DNA from: JAGDZR01 sp049115695
Lineage (GTDB): Bacteria; Bacteroidota; Bacteroidia; Cytophagales; Cyclobacteriaceae
Direction: 5' to 3'
DNA: 64,000 bases
Assembly (NCBI GenBank): GCA_049115695.1
Contig: JAGDZR010000016.1
Coordinates: 19,397-83,396 of the forward strand
Positions within the stretch are counted from its first letter, which is position 1. Each line of letters opens with the position of its first letter. The position numbers and the translations under genes are program-made. The notes beneath the pieces were generated by a model that was given only the letters and a program-made list of their open reading frames with translations, made no database searches and was not told the origin of the DNA. Positions 31,866 to 41,677 of the stretch are shown in pieces.

Positions 31866-34238
31866 ATGTATTCACCCAAAATTTTCCTGCGTAAATTCCT
31901 GCGACACCCATCAAAATACATTTTCAATCTGGTTGGCATTACACTGAGTCTTTGTTTTTCATATGTCATCTATTCACACATATCAAATGAACTCAGTTAT
32001 GATGAACACCACACAAATAAAAATCGTGTTTATCGACTCACTTCCGATTTTACTTTTGAGGGTCAATCAGATCGATATGCCAACACACCTAGACCTGTGG
32101 GAGCAGCGCTGGTCCGGGAATATCCCGGCATTGTCGCATCAGTCAAAATAATTGGATTCAACGGACTCCAAAATCATTCTGGTTATCTAAACGTAAACGG
32201 AAGCTCAATTCGATCTAAACAATTGTTTGCTTCTGAAGCAACATTTTTCGAAGTGTTTGATCAGGAGTTAATCAGTGGAACTAAAGATGCACTAAAGGAA
32301 CCAAACAGCATAGTCATCACCCAGTCACTTGCGAAAAAGCTTTTTGGTGAAGCACCTCCAATGGGACAAATCATAACACTTGAAGACAATGTCAAGGTTG
32401 AAATAAAGGCAGTAATAAAGGACTCAGATAACTCAACCCATCTTCCGTTTGAAGCACTGGTCTCCTATTCTACCTATTTTGATACAGAGAATACTGAAAA
32501 ATGGTGGTTTGGTGGACATGTATACACCTACGTACTGACTACTGAGACTTTTAACCCTAAAACAGTCTATAATGACTGGGATACATTTCACAACAAGTAC
32601 TTCAAGAGTACACTCGAGCCCCTCAACGGTCAGGCCAAAATCATCTTTCAACCGGTGACGGACATTCATCTGGCAAAACCACTAATCTGGGAACCATACC
32701 CCCATGGAAACAAATCCAATTTGATCATCTTCGGAGCAATTGCCATATTCCTTCTGGTAATGGCCTGTTTTAACCAAATTAACCTTTCACTAAGTAGTAC
32801 CTTCAAAGACATGTCTCATGTGGCAACTAAAAAAGCTTTCGGGGCACGAAGATCCGATCTCATTAAATCGGACTTGATTGAGTCTGCCTATATGTGGCTT
32901 TTAGGAGCCCTTCATTCAATCGCATTATTGGCTGCGTTAGTTCCCGCATTTTCTCAATATTTTAATCTAACGGCGAGCTTGGAGCGAATTGGCAGGCATC
33001 TATGGCTACTTGAAATCGCATTGATTGCGGTAATTTGTTCAGTGATTGCAGCGATTGTCCCTGCCATAATCAACTCACGAACAAGTCAATACACCCTTCG
33101 ATCATCTGCTCAATACTTCTTTAGATCCAGACGTACAATTACGACACTGCAGCAGGTACTGGCATTTTCGATTGTGACTTTTACATTGGTAGTTTTTGCT
33201 CAAATACAATTCGTACAAAATAGAGATCATGGCTTTGAAAGTGATAACCTACTGATAATCAACATTGAAGGCATTCAGTTTAAAAATGAGCTGACAGGTC
33301 TAATCAATGATTTGAGATCACATGCGAGCATCAATGGCGTCTCATTAGCAGATGAAACACCGTTGACAGGCATAAATGAATTCACATTTCAAATCCAAGC
33401 TCCAGAAGGAAAGTTTACATCCACTCCATCACAAACCATCGCCGTTGGTGATGACTACCTCTCTACTATGGGGCTTAAACTTTTGGCTGGCAGACCATTG
33501 GACAAAAGAGACAATCATTATCGGGGTGTGCTGATCAATCAACGCCTGGCTGACAAACATCAAATCGACATAAACAACTTCAGCAAAGTCAGAATGAGAT
33601 TTAATGACAATGAATCAACAGAAAGGTGGATTGTTGGAGTTGTCGAAAATTTCAGTCTTGGATCTGCTCATGAAAAGACTCAAGGAATGGCAATTGGATA
33701 TCGCGATGGCAAGCGTAATAACTTGATTGTAAGCGCTCCGTCGAACGAATTAACCCGGATCAAACAAATATGGAATGACAATGTCGATGGATATCCAATG
33801 ATTTACGCTTACATGACAGATGAGCTAAATTTGCTCCATGAAGCTGAAGTAAACCTATACCACCTGCTTGTGATTGGGTGTTTTATGATTATCCTGATAG
33901 CCATGTTGGGTCAAATAGGTCTGTCGGTTGACTTAGCCATGAAACGTTCAAAAGAAATAGCCATTAGAAAAGTATGTGGAGCAAACAACTCCTCCTTGGT
34001 TGTGCTAATGTTTAAAGGATTTATGATCAATATGGCAGTTACCATCTTAATAGGATCGGGTGTGGCATGGTATCTAAGTAATCAGTGGCTTAACAATTTT
34101 CACTACCGACTGGAGTTCAATTTTCAGTGGGTGTTCATTGCTGGCCTCATAAGTATCTTACCAATAGTGGGAGTGACATTCATACATACACTTAAAATTA
34201 GCCAGTCCAATCCTGCTGTAAGCCTAAAGTTTGAATAG
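31866..34238 (+). CDS. MacB/FtsX-type ABC transporter permease (no ATPase adjacent)
   Basis: A 790-residue membrane protein. The order is one N-terminal transmembrane helix (YIFNLVGITLSLCFSYVIYS), a MacB-like periplasmic domain, an FtsX domain of three helices near residues 280-400, a second periplasmic domain, and a second FtsX domain near 670-780 (VDLAMKRSKEIAIRKVCGANNSS contains the cytoplasmic signature EIAIRKVCGAN). These permeases act in mechanotransmission, efflux or lipoprotein processes and need a separate ATPase, which is not encoded next to it. It could be part of a stress-response unit with the AraC regulator. Confidence 0.87.
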   Translation: MYSPKIFLRKFLRHPSKYIFNLVGITLSLCFSYVIYSHISNELSYDEHHTNKNRVYRLTSDFTFEGQSDRYANTPRPVGAALVREYPGIVASVKIIGFNGLQNHSGYLNVNGSSIRSKQLFASEATFFEVFDQELISGTKDALKEPNSIVITQSLAKKLFGEAPPMGQIITLEDNVKVEIKAVIKDSDNSTHLPFEALVSYSTYFDTENTEKWWFGGHVYTYVLTTETFNPKTVYNDWDTFHNKYFKSTLEPLNGQAKIIFQPVTDIHLAKPLIWEPYPHGNKSNLIIFGAIAIFLLVMACFNQINLSLSSTFKDMSHVATKKAFGARRSDLIKSDLIESAYMWLLGALHSIALLAALVPAFSQYFNLTASLERIGRHLWLLEIALIAVICSVIAAIVPAIINSRTSQYTLRSSAQYFFRSRRTITTLQQVLAFSIVTFTLVVFAQIQFVQNRDHGFESDNLLIINIEGIQFKNELTGLINDLRSHASINGVSLADETPLTGINEFTFQIQAPEGKFTSTPSQTIAVGDDYLSTMGLKLLAGRPLDKRDNHYRGVLINQRLADKHQIDINNFSKVRMRFNDNESTERWIVGVVENFSLGSAHEKTQGMAIGYRDGKRNNLIVSAPSNELTRIKQIWNDNVDGYPMIYAYMTDELNLLHEAEVNLYHLLVIGCFMIILIAMLGQIGLSVDLAMKRSKEIAIRKVCGANNSSLVVLMFKGFMINMAVTILIGSGVAWYLSNQWLNNFHYRLEFNFQWVFIAGLISILPIVGVTFIHTLKISQSNPAVSLKFE

Positions 34239-34280
34239 GCTGGGTGACATCAGGAGATGACAGCAAATTGAAAAGGGGAC

Positions 34281-35609
34281 TCAGACAGTCTGACTGAAGA
34301 TTGCTGTGGCAGGTTTGTCTCTGAGCATTCGCCGATCAAAACTCATGCATATATTACGCACGTAGGGTTGACCTGCTTCCTGAACCAATAAAGTATTCTC
34401 TCGCCATTTAATCAGTCCATCCGCCTCCATTTCAAGGAGCATTTCCTTAGCCTCAGATTCAGCCAGTGGATCTTCTACTGTCGTTTCAAAGCGACACATT
34501 AAGTCGAGTATGTGTTGTCTGTATTCCAGGTCTTCAGCATTCAACACATGTCCGCGTATAAAGGCAAACTGGCCATCTTCAATATCCTCAATGTACTTTT
34601 CAACCTTCTTTTCATTTTGAGCAAATGCTGTCCAAAGGTCGCTGATCGCTGACACCCCCAGCCCAATTACATAATTGGTATGCTGGGTGGTATAGCCCAT
34701 GAAATTTCGATGCAGGGAACCGTTATGATGGGACACAGTCAGACTATCATTAGAAAGTGCAAAATGGTCCATACCAATCTCTTCATATCCATGACTACTC
34801 AGGACTCCTTTGCCATGTTCGTAAAAGGCACGTTTTTGATCGGAGGTCGGCAATTTAGACTCGAATGACTTTTGTGCCGGCTTCATCCAAGGCACATGAG
34901 CATAACTATAAAACGCAATCCTATCCGGTCTCAACTGAATGGTTTTATCAATCGTATCGTCAATGGTTGCAATGGTTTGACCTGGTAGTCCATAGATCAA
35001 ATCAAAGTTGATAGATTGATAGCCAATCTTTCTGGCTTGATTCACCACGGTCTCAACCTGTTCATAGGACTGTCTACGGTTGATCAGCTCCTGAACTGTT
35101 GGGTTAAAATCCTGAATTCCAAAACTCAATCTCCTGCATCCAACATCGAACAATAATTGTAAATGCTCAACTGTCGTATTGTTAGGGTGCGCCTCAACAC
35201 TCACATCAGGCTGTATATCTTGACCCGACGTTAATTTTGTAATCAATCGATGCAGGTTTTCTGGGGAAAAGAAGGTAGGTGTTCCGCCTCCCATATGTAT
35301 TTCTTTGATTACCAATTCGTTCCCTAAATGTACCTTGTACATGTCCCACTCCTTGAGAAGGGCATCAATATATGGCCCTTCGACTTGATGATTTTTGGTG
35401 ATTCGCGTAGTGCATCCACAGTAGGTACAAAGGCTTTCGCAAAAGGGCAGGTGAATGTAAATGGACACCCCATCAGAGGCATTGATTACTGATAGTTCCT
35501 TCTTCCAGTTTTCAACTGAAAAAGTATCCTGATCCCAATATGGCACTGTTGGATAGCTAGTGTATCTAGGACCGGGTACATTGTATTTCTTTACGAGATT
35601 AGTATCCAT
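34281..35609 (-). CDS. hemN: Oxygen-independent coproporphyrinogen III oxidase
   Basis: ATG 35609 (MDTNLVKKYNVPGPRYTSYP) is preferred, as the family begins with this block; the frame extends to 35639 inside the upstream gene. The radical-SAM cluster motif is CESLCTYCGC (CX3CX2CXC), followed by EIHMGGGTPTFFS, VEAHPNNTT, LSFGIQDFNPTVQ, INFDLIYGLPGQT and a C-terminal HemN domain (GLGVSAISD). It oxidatively decarboxylates coproporphyrinogen III to protoporphyrinogen IX anaerobically, feeding heme to the cbb3 oxidase whose operon it ends. The overlap with the SafE-like gene is about 11 bases. Length is normal for HemN. Confidence 0.95.
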   Translation of the reverse strand: MDTNLVKKYNVPGPRYTSYPTVPYWDQDTFSVENWKKELSVINASDGVSIYIHLPFCESLCTYCGCTTRITKNHQVEGPYIDALLKEWDMYKVHLGNELVIKEIHMGGGTPTFFSPENLHRLITKLTSGQDIQPDVSVEAHPNNTTVEHLQLLFDVGCRRLSFGIQDFNPTVQELINRRQSYEQVETVVNQARKIGYQSINFDLIYGLPGQTIATIDDTIDKTIQLRPDRIAFYSYAHVPWMKPAQKSFESKLPTSDQKRAFYEHGKGVLSSHGYEEIGMDHFALSNDSLTVSHHNGSLHRNFMGYTTQHTNYVIGLGVSAISDLWTAFAQNEKKVEKYIEDIEDGQFAFIRGHVLNAEDLEYRQHILDLMCRFETTVEDPLAESEAKEMLLEMEADGLIKWRENTLLVQEAGQPYVRNICMSFDRRMLRDKPATAIFSQTV

Positions 35610-36294
35610 TGCAAAGGGTAATTGTTTGAAGAAATTCAATTGTGCGAGAGTTAGCCTGATCCGCCGGTAGCATCATTACCGAACCTCTCAGTATGAAAAA
35701 AACGGCAAGACCAAAACTCAAATAAGGGACCATTCTCTTTGGTCTCCAGGCAGTGAGTTTAAGAAAGAAGTCTTTGGATACCTTGATCATAAATAGTGGA
35801 ATAGAGTTGCCAATACCAAATAGCACCATGTACAAGCCTGCCGTTTCCACATAGCCGGTCTCCATTGCTCCAGCTAAGGCCACCCATATCAGACCGCAAG
35901 GCAATAATCCGTTTAGCATTCCCAATGTAAATATGGAGCCGAACGATAATTGCTTCATCCGTGCCACCATCCATAGGTTGATCTTTTTGGCCAGAGGATT
36001 TCTCCCAAGTTTTCCTTTGAGAAGCTGAGGATATACTAACGCTCCTAACAACAAGATTCCGGTAAAAACGGATAAGTAGGATTGCAAACCCATAAGGTTG
36101 ATCCCAAATCCAACAAGCCCCAGGACAACTCCTATAAATCCATAGGTAAGCACACGACCTCCATTAAAGAGCAGGGCCGAAATCATCGGCCGATCGGGCT
36201 TGGAAGGAACAGCAGCAGCTAGAGGACCGCACATCCCCACACAGTGCACACTGCCCATCATCCCCAATACAAATCCGGTCCAAATGATATTCAT
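35599..36294 (-). CDS. SafE/TauE-like DsbD-family membrane protein of the cco cluster
   Basis: A 231-residue protein with six hydrophobic helices. It opens GMMGSVHCVGMCGPLAAAVP and contains GMLNGLLPCGLIW in the second half; paired motifs with cysteines CVGMCGP and PCG are typical of the small DsbD/CcdA-like 'sulfite exporter TauE/SafE' proteins next to cco genes. Such proteins are thought to support copper or thiol delivery to the cbb3 oxidase. The start overlaps the ccoH stop (ATG at 36294; four-base overlap), and its end overlaps hemN, so it sits firmly in the operon. Confidence 0.85.
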   Translation of the reverse strand: MNIIWTGFVLGMMGSVHCVGMCGPLAAAVPSKPDRPMISALLFNGGRVLTYGFIGVVLGLVGFGINLMGLQSYLSVFTGILLLGALVYPQLLKGKLGRNPLAKKINLWMVARMKQLSFGSIFTLGMLNGLLPCGLIWVALAGAMETGYVETAGLYMVLFGIGNSIPLFMIKVSKDFFLKLTAWRPKRMVPYLSFGLAVFFILRGSVMMLPADQANSRTIEFLQTITLCNGY

Positions 36295-36713
36295 GGCACA
36301 AACAAGTCAATCTCCTGATAGTACGATTCTACACCATCTCCCCATTCAATCTTCAGAATGTATCTTCCTTTGCTCAGGTCTTTTTTAGCAATGAACTGCT
36401 CATTCCCTGAAATTTTATAGAATTTATCTTCTTTGGCCTCAGAGGGCCTATACAATTGAATCTTTCCCTGTGCATTTGCGATCGGATAGTTAATGGTGAT
36501 TCCCGTTTCAGATGCCTTTGCTGAAATACTGAGTTTCGCTTCCTGCTGATTTTTGATCTGTTGAATCCGATCCTCATAAGCAATTTCCTGCTTGTAGTAA
36601 TCATCGGACACCAGGTCAATGTTTTGATTAAAACTCCCGATGACCATATACATGATAAACGCAAAAAACAGGAGTAAAGCAATTGTGATATAGTGTCCCC
36701 AGTTCAGTTTCAT
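36291..36713 (-). CDS. ccoH: FixH/CcoH cytochrome oxidase assembly protein
   Basis: A 140-residue protein with one N-terminal transmembrane helix (YITIALLLFFAFIMYMVIGS) followed by a periplasmic immunoglobulin-like FixH domain. The near-start block LVSDDYYKQEIAYEDRIQQI is the family signature, and the end SKGRYILKIEWGDGVESYYQ is the closing strand. FixH/CcoH binds CcoI and subunits during cbb3 assembly. Six bases separate it from ccoG upstream; it overlaps the SafE-like gene. Confidence 0.92.
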   Translation of the reverse strand: MKLNWGHYITIALLLFFAFIMYMVIGSFNQNIDLVSDDYYKQEIAYEDRIQQIKNQQEAKLSISAKASETGITINYPIANAQGKIQLYRPSEAKEDKFYKISGNEQFIAKKDLSKGRYILKIEWGDGVESYYQEIDLFVP

Positions 36714-36719
36714 AATTAA

Positions 36720-38144
36720 TTAGATTGCAGGCCCTAAAAATGTTGTTCGCACTGTCTCAATAAGCTCGTCACCAGAGTATACTCCAATTTTTACTTCTGT
36801 TTTAATCCCACTCAAAGCGCTCTTGTCAAGGTAAATGAACATTGCGCCATCTTTCACGCCATTCCCCTCCACTACACTAAAGTCCCCTACTGGCTTGACT
36901 TCTCCTTCTCCACCAATCACTCTCAATTCAAGGGGCATGTCTTTGTTGGTTTTATTTATCACTTTGATATTATACAAATTACTCAACCGTCCATCGGCTT
37001 GCTCCTGATACATCACACCAGGCGTACGAAGTATTGAGGTTTCGAAATCAGATCTCATTACCAACAGTGTAACCATCACGCCTAGCAGCACGACCAGCAC
37101 GCCAGTGTAAGCTTTCATTCGGGTTGTGAACTTAAATGAGCTTCCGGTTTCAATCTCGTCTTCAGATGCGTAGCGTATCAACCCGCGATCCATCCCAACC
37201 CTATCCATGATATCATCACATGCATCCATACAAGCGGTACAATTCACGCATTCTAGCTGAGTCCCATTTCTAATATCTATTCCTGTTGGGCATACATAGA
37301 CACATTGTTTGCAGTCAATGCAATCTCCTTTGTCAGCTGAAGCTCTGTCTTCTCCCTTTCGGAACTTACTTCTACTTTCTCCTCTCACATGATCATACCC
37401 AACAACAACGGAGCTTCTATCAAGCAAAACACCTTGCAATCGGCCATATGGGCACACGTTGGTACAGGCTTGTTCTCTGAAAAATGCGAAAACAAAATAA
37501 AACAGGCCTGTAAAGACCACCATGGCAATAAAGCCTCCAATTCTATCAACGGGATTGGATTGAATAATATCCCAAACGCCCTCAACACTAATCATGTATG
37601 CCATGAAGGTATGCATGATTAAGGCGGATATAATAATAAACAAAGTATGCTTCAATCCATACTTCCAAATCTTCTCTCCATTCAAAGGCGCATTTTTAAG
37701 TTTCTTTTGCGCAGTATAATCCCCTTCTATCAGGTACTCCAAACGTCGAAAAACCATTTCTAGAAAAATGGTTTGCGGACATATCCAACCACAAAATATG
37801 CGCCCCCAGATTACAGTGAACAAGACAACAAATACTACAAACGTGATGAGGGCAAACGCAAACAAATGAAAATCCTGAGGCCAGAAAACTTGTCCGAAAA
37901 TGACAAACTTCCGATCGAACACATTGAACAACAGGAAAGCCTCGCCATCAATTTTCAGGAACGGACCGCCAAACAGAATCGTCAGCAATAAATAACTTAC
38001 CCACTTACGCGCGGTATAATATCGCCCTGAAGGTTTTTTTGGAAAGATCCACTTTCGATTGCCATCCTCATCCATCGTGGACAGTTGGTCACGAAAGGCA
38101 TCCTCCTCCTCGTAAAGGTTGTCTACTTTTTCTAGTGCTTCCAT
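36720..38144 (-). CDS. ccoG: Cytochrome c oxidase accessory protein CcoG (FixG)
   Basis: A 474-residue membrane protein with four N-terminal helices and two 4Fe-4S motifs. One is CIDCKQCVYVCPTGIDIRNG; the other is CVNCTACMDACDD. Another cysteine-rich region, GRIFCGWICPQTIFLEMVF, lies between helices, and EQACTNVCPYGRLQGVL follows. The C-terminus is an immunoglobulin-like FixG domain. CcoG is a cupric reductase aiding copper insertion into cbb3. It follows ccoP and precedes ccoH. Confidence 0.95.
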   Translation of the reverse strand: MEALEKVDNLYEEEDAFRDQLSTMDEDGNRKWIFPKKPSGRYYTARKWVSYLLLTILFGGPFLKIDGEAFLLFNVFDRKFVIFGQVFWPQDFHLFAFALITFVVFVVLFTVIWGRIFCGWICPQTIFLEMVFRRLEYLIEGDYTAQKKLKNAPLNGEKIWKYGLKHTLFIIISALIMHTFMAYMISVEGVWDIIQSNPVDRIGGFIAMVVFTGLFYFVFAFFREQACTNVCPYGRLQGVLLDRSSVVVGYDHVRGESRSKFRKGEDRASADKGDCIDCKQCVYVCPTGIDIRNGTQLECVNCTACMDACDDIMDRVGMDRGLIRYASEDEIETGSSFKFTTRMKAYTGVLVVLLGVMVTLLVMRSDFETSILRTPGVMYQEQADGRLSNLYNIKVINKTNKDMPLELRVIGGEGEVKPVGDFSVVEGNGVKDGAMFIYLDKSALSGIKTEVKIGVYSGDELIETVRTTFLGPAI

Positions 38145-38215
38145 AAGTAATTGATAAACAAGGACCAGCTAATAGGTGCGACACCAGTCCTTGTTCACTT
38201 AATTATTCTGTTCTT

Positions 38216-39094
38216 CTACTCGCCCTCTGGCTCGTACAACTCACCCTGAGGCTCCTTTGGGTTAGCTGCAGTCTGACCTACAAACCCAAGTACAACACTG
38301 GCGAGATTTTCCATCTCTGCAGGCGTCAACTGATTTCCCCAGGCGATCATCCCTTTATCGGGAATACCATATTTGATGGAGGAAAATATATCTCCTACAC
38401 TGCCTCCATGCATCCAGTAGTTGTCGGTGAAATTGGGCCCAACACCACCTCCACCATCAGCAGCATGACAGGCAGCACAATAGGTAACATACATGGTTTT
38501 ACCTGCCTTTAGTCTTGCTTCATCCGTAACGAGCGCAACTGTGCTTTCATCGACCATTACTTCATCTCCTCCGCTGGCTTCTTTGGCCGCAGCTACTTGC
38601 GCTTCGGCAATTGCCATTTCTGTTTCATACTCTTCAGCACTCAACTGACCTGTACCTAACACGTGATAATGCAACAGATAAATCACACCAAACACAATGG
38701 TGATATAAAACATGTATCTCCACCATGGAGGCAAATTGTTATCCAATTCACGAATACCATCGTAAGCATGATCAGTAAGGATTTCATCCTCTTTTTCAAT
38801 CGGTACAACATCATGAAATTTGGCCCAGAAACCACCTTCATCTTCAAAAGTGAGCTCCTCGCCCCTGGCCTTAGCCTCAGCAAGGGCTTCAGCTCGTTTG
38901 CTATTGACGAATGTCTGCAATGCCCTAAGCACAAATACCAACAAGAGCATTACCAGGATGCTAATGACCAGAGCTGTAGTAGCTACAGCCTCTAAGGTGC
39001 TAAAACCGGAAGCATCACTGGCCTGAGCAGCACCTTTGCTCGTGGCGGCCAGTGACAGAAAAAGTACCGGTATATATTTGAATATCTTTTTCAT
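38216..39094 (-). CDS. ccoP: cbb3-type cytochrome c oxidase subunit III (CcoP)
   Basis: A 292-residue protein with a signal-like N-terminus, two membrane helices (residues ~32-60 and ~125-147), the short loop LPPWWRYMFYIT typical of CcoP, and one C-terminal c-type domain with CAACH near residue 205, GPNFTDNYW and a late methionine in KGMIAWG. Only one heme c motif is seen; proteobacterial CcoP usually has two, while mono-heme forms are usual in Bacteroidota. It passes electrons to the CcoNO core. It overlaps ccoQ by four bases (ATGA). Confidence 0.93.
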   Translation of the reverse strand: MKKIFKYIPVLFLSLAATSKGAAQASDASGFSTLEAVATTALVISILVMLLLVFVLRALQTFVNSKRAEALAEAKARGEELTFEDEGGFWAKFHDVVPIEKEDEILTDHAYDGIRELDNNLPPWWRYMFYITIVFGVIYLLHYHVLGTGQLSAEEYETEMAIAEAQVAAAKEASGGDEVMVDESTVALVTDEARLKAGKTMYVTYCAACHAADGGGGVGPNFTDNYWMHGGSVGDIFSSIKYGIPDKGMIAWGNQLTPAEMENLASVVLGFVGQTAANPKEPQGELYEPEGE

Positions 39095-39288
39095 TGAATC
39101 AGTTTTTTAGGTTGAGAATTGCCTTCATCCAATGGCATTTGAGCGATTTCGTTCAATTCATTTTTATCTGTACGGAACACCCATACCAACAATACCAAAA
39201 AGAAAATGAAGAATATGAGGAAAGAGATCATGGGATATATTTCAATCCCTATGATGGTCTCCATATGATGTTTGATAAACTTTAGCAT
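39091..39288 (-). CDS. ccoQ: cbb3-type oxidase small subunit CcoQ
   Basis: A 65-residue protein with one transmembrane helix (YPMISFLIFFIFFLVLLVWV) followed by FRTDKNELNEIAQMPLD, a typical CcoQ/FixQ pattern. ATG 39288 is used; ATG 39264 (METIIG) would shorten it by eight residues. CcoQ stabilises the CcoN-CcoP contact. It is separated from the CcoNO gene by five bases and overlaps ccoP. Confidence 0.9.
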   Translation of the reverse strand: MLKFIKHHMETIIGIEIYPMISFLIFFIFFLVLLVWVFRTDKNELNEIAQMPLDEGNSQPKKLIQ

Positions 39289-39293
39289 AGCGA

Positions 39294-41441
39294 TTAGTCT
39301 TTTGCTTTAATATCAGTTCCCAATCGCTGGAGATACGCTATCAACGCGATGATCTCCTTGTCTTTGCTTACTTGAATACCATTGTCCTTCAGGTTGTCTA
39401 CCACAACTTGCTGTTGCTTTGACAAATCGGCCATTGCCTGATCTTCATAACCATCTGCATAAGGTACACCCAATGTTCTCATGGCTGAAACCTTAGCCTG
39501 TGTTGTGCCAGCATCCAGATCATTCTCATAGAGCCATGGATACGGCGGCATGATCGAACCAGGAGACATAGATTCTGGATCCAGCATATGATGATAATGC
39601 CAGCTATCAGGATATTTTCCACCTTCTCTTAAAAGATCCGGACCTGTTCGCTTCGATCCCCATAAGAATGGATGATCATAGACAAACTCTCCAGCTTTGG
39701 CATATTCACCATAACGTTCGGTCTCTGACCTGAAAGGTCGAATCATCTGTGAATGACAATTGCTACATCCTTCTCGGATATAAATATCTCGCCCGTGTAA
39801 CTCCAGCACCGAATATGGCTTGACACTCTCAATGGTCGGAACATTTGACTTCACAAGGAATGTCGGTACCATCTCAACAATACCACCGATCAGAATTGCG
39901 ATCAAACTCCAGACCAACATATTGACCGGTCTCCATTCGAACATTCTTCTGTGCCAGTGCTCATGTTTAGACGGCTGATAATCAGCAGACAATGGAGCAG
40001 CCTCTGCTGCTTCTTCTGGTATAAATTTTCCAACTCCAGCAGTTTTAACCAGGTTGTAAATCATCACGAAAACACCTCCAAGGTAAATGGCTCCACCAAA
40101 TGCCCTCAGTGCATACATTGGCTTCAACTGCGTAACAGTCTCAAGGAAGTTAGGATAAGCTAATAGACCTGTATCGGTAAACTGTTTCCACATCAAACTT
40201 TGCGTGAATCCAGCCCAGTACATAGGTAACGCGTAGAAGATAATACCAAGCGTACCCAACCAAAAATGCCAGTTAGCCAGCTTCAATGAGAATATTTTAG
40301 TTCCGTATAATTTCGGTATTAGATAATAGAGCATTCCAAATGTCAGGAATCCATTCCATCCCAATCCTCCTATGTGAACGTGTGCAATGGTCCAGTCCGT
40401 AAAGTGACTGATCGCGTTGACATTTTTCAATGACATCATAGGACCTTCAAATGTGGCCATTCCATAACATGTCACTGCGACCACCATGAACTTCAACACA
40501 GGATCTTCTCTCACTCGATCCCAAGCCCCTCTAAGGGTAAGCAATCCATTCAACATACCTCCCCAGCTCGGAGCAATCAGCATAATGGAGAATACTACTC
40601 CAAGAGACTGTGCCCAATCTGGTAATGCGTTATACAACAAGTGGTGAGGTCCGGCCCAGATATAGATAAAGATCAATGCCCAGAAATGAATAATAGACAA
40701 TCTATAAGAATAGACAGGTCTATTTGCTGCCTTAGGCACAAAATAGTACATCAACCCCAGATAAGGAGTGGTCAGGAAGAATGCCACCGCATTATGACCA
40801 TACCACCACTGAACCAGTGCATCCTGTACACCCGCATAAACTGAATAACTCTTGAATAAACTGATTGGCAACTCAAACGAGTTGACAATATGCAACACCG
40901 CAACAGTTACGAATGTGGCGATGTAGAACCATATCGCGACGTATAGGTGTCTTTCACGACGTTTCAGAATGGTCATGAACATATTCAAACCAAATACCAC
41001 CCACATTAGTGCAATGGCGATATCAATCGGCCATTCGAGTTCAGCATATTCTTTCCCGGAGCTAATACCCAATGGCAGGGTGATTGCGGCAGCCAGAATA
41101 ATCAGTTGCCAGCCCCAGAAGTTGATATTACTTAACAGGTCGCTATACATCCTCGACTTGCAAAGCCGTTGCAAGGAGTAATAAACGCCGGCGAAAATTC
41201 CATTTCCTACGAATGCAAAAATCACTGCATTGGTATGGAGCGGTCGAATACGACCAAAGGTCGTATAGGCCAGGCTAAAATTGAGTTGCGGAAAAACCAG
41301 CTGTAGCGCTATGAGCAGTCCTACCAGCATACCTACCACGCCAAAAATCGCCGATGCTATGATAAACATCCGGACAATCTTATTGTCATAGTTAAAAGTT
41401 TCCAATCCGCCAGATTTGGATTGTGCTAAATCTTCAGACAT
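39294..41441 (-). CDS. ccoNO: Fused cbb3-type cytochrome c oxidase subunits I and II (CcoNO)
   Basis: A 715-residue fusion. The first ~480 residues form the heme-copper oxidase subunit I, about 12 helices with heme/CuB ligands visible: GRIRPLHTNAVIF, VQWWYGHNAVAFFLTTP, GPHHLLYNALPDW and HFTDWTIAHVHIGGLGWNG. After a linker near residue 490, the CcoO part contributes one helix (VNMLVWSLIAILIGGIVEMV) and a c-type motif REGCSNCHSQMIRP near residue 557. The protein reduces O2 with high affinity while pumping protons. The fusion is common in Bacteroidota. It lies between ccoS and ccoQ on one transcript. Confidence 0.96.
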   Translation of the reverse strand: MSEDLAQSKSGGLETFNYDNKIVRMFIIASAIFGVVGMLVGLLIALQLVFPQLNFSLAYTTFGRIRPLHTNAVIFAFVGNGIFAGVYYSLQRLCKSRMYSDLLSNINFWGWQLIILAAAITLPLGISSGKEYAELEWPIDIAIALMWVVFGLNMFMTILKRRERHLYVAIWFYIATFVTVAVLHIVNSFELPISLFKSYSVYAGVQDALVQWWYGHNAVAFFLTTPYLGLMYYFVPKAANRPVYSYRLSIIHFWALIFIYIWAGPHHLLYNALPDWAQSLGVVFSIMLIAPSWGGMLNGLLTLRGAWDRVREDPVLKFMVVAVTCYGMATFEGPMMSLKNVNAISHFTDWTIAHVHIGGLGWNGFLTFGMLYYLIPKLYGTKIFSLKLANWHFWLGTLGIIFYALPMYWAGFTQSLMWKQFTDTGLLAYPNFLETVTQLKPMYALRAFGGAIYLGGVFVMIYNLVKTAGVGKFIPEEAAEAAPLSADYQPSKHEHWHRRMFEWRPVNMLVWSLIAILIGGIVEMVPTFLVKSNVPTIESVKPYSVLELHGRDIYIREGCSNCHSQMIRPFRSETERYGEYAKAGEFVYDHPFLWGSKRTGPDLLREGGKYPDSWHYHHMLDPESMSPGSIMPPYPWLYENDLDAGTTQAKVSAMRTLGVPYADGYEDQAMADLSKQQQVVVDNLKDNGIQVSKDKEIIALIAYLQRLGTDIKAKD

Positions 41442-41446
41442 AAATG

Positions 41447-41611
41447 TTAGGTTTTACTTTTTTGAGATGTCGGTTTGTCGTCGAATAATATACGAACTGA
41501 AGGAGTGTAATCATCATCGTACTGACCTGAACGGGAAGCCCATATAAATAAGCCGAGGAATCCCAAGGCAACCAGTAGGCTGACACCAATTAGTAGAAAA
41601 ATTACACTCAT
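41447..41611 (-). CDS. ccoS: cbb3-type oxidase assembly protein CcoS
   Basis: Translating the minus strand from ATG 41611 gives 54 residues beginning MSVIFLLIGVSLLVALGFLG, one membrane helix followed by FIWASRSGQYDDDYTPSVRI. The short helix plus W-x-x-R-S-G-Q-Y-D-D is the CcoS signature, and position between ccoI and ccoNO is conserved. CcoS is needed for heme b/copper insertion. It ends five bases before the ccoNO ATG and begins 67 bases after ccoI. Confidence 0.92.
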   Translation of the reverse strand: MSVIFLLIGVSLLVALGFLGLFIWASRSGQYDDDYTPSVRILFDDKPTSQKSKT

Positions 41612-41677
41612 CCTGCAATATTAAGTTCAATGTTCGCAGAGGGTCATGAGAGCAGTCAAAACCCAAAATGATATTTG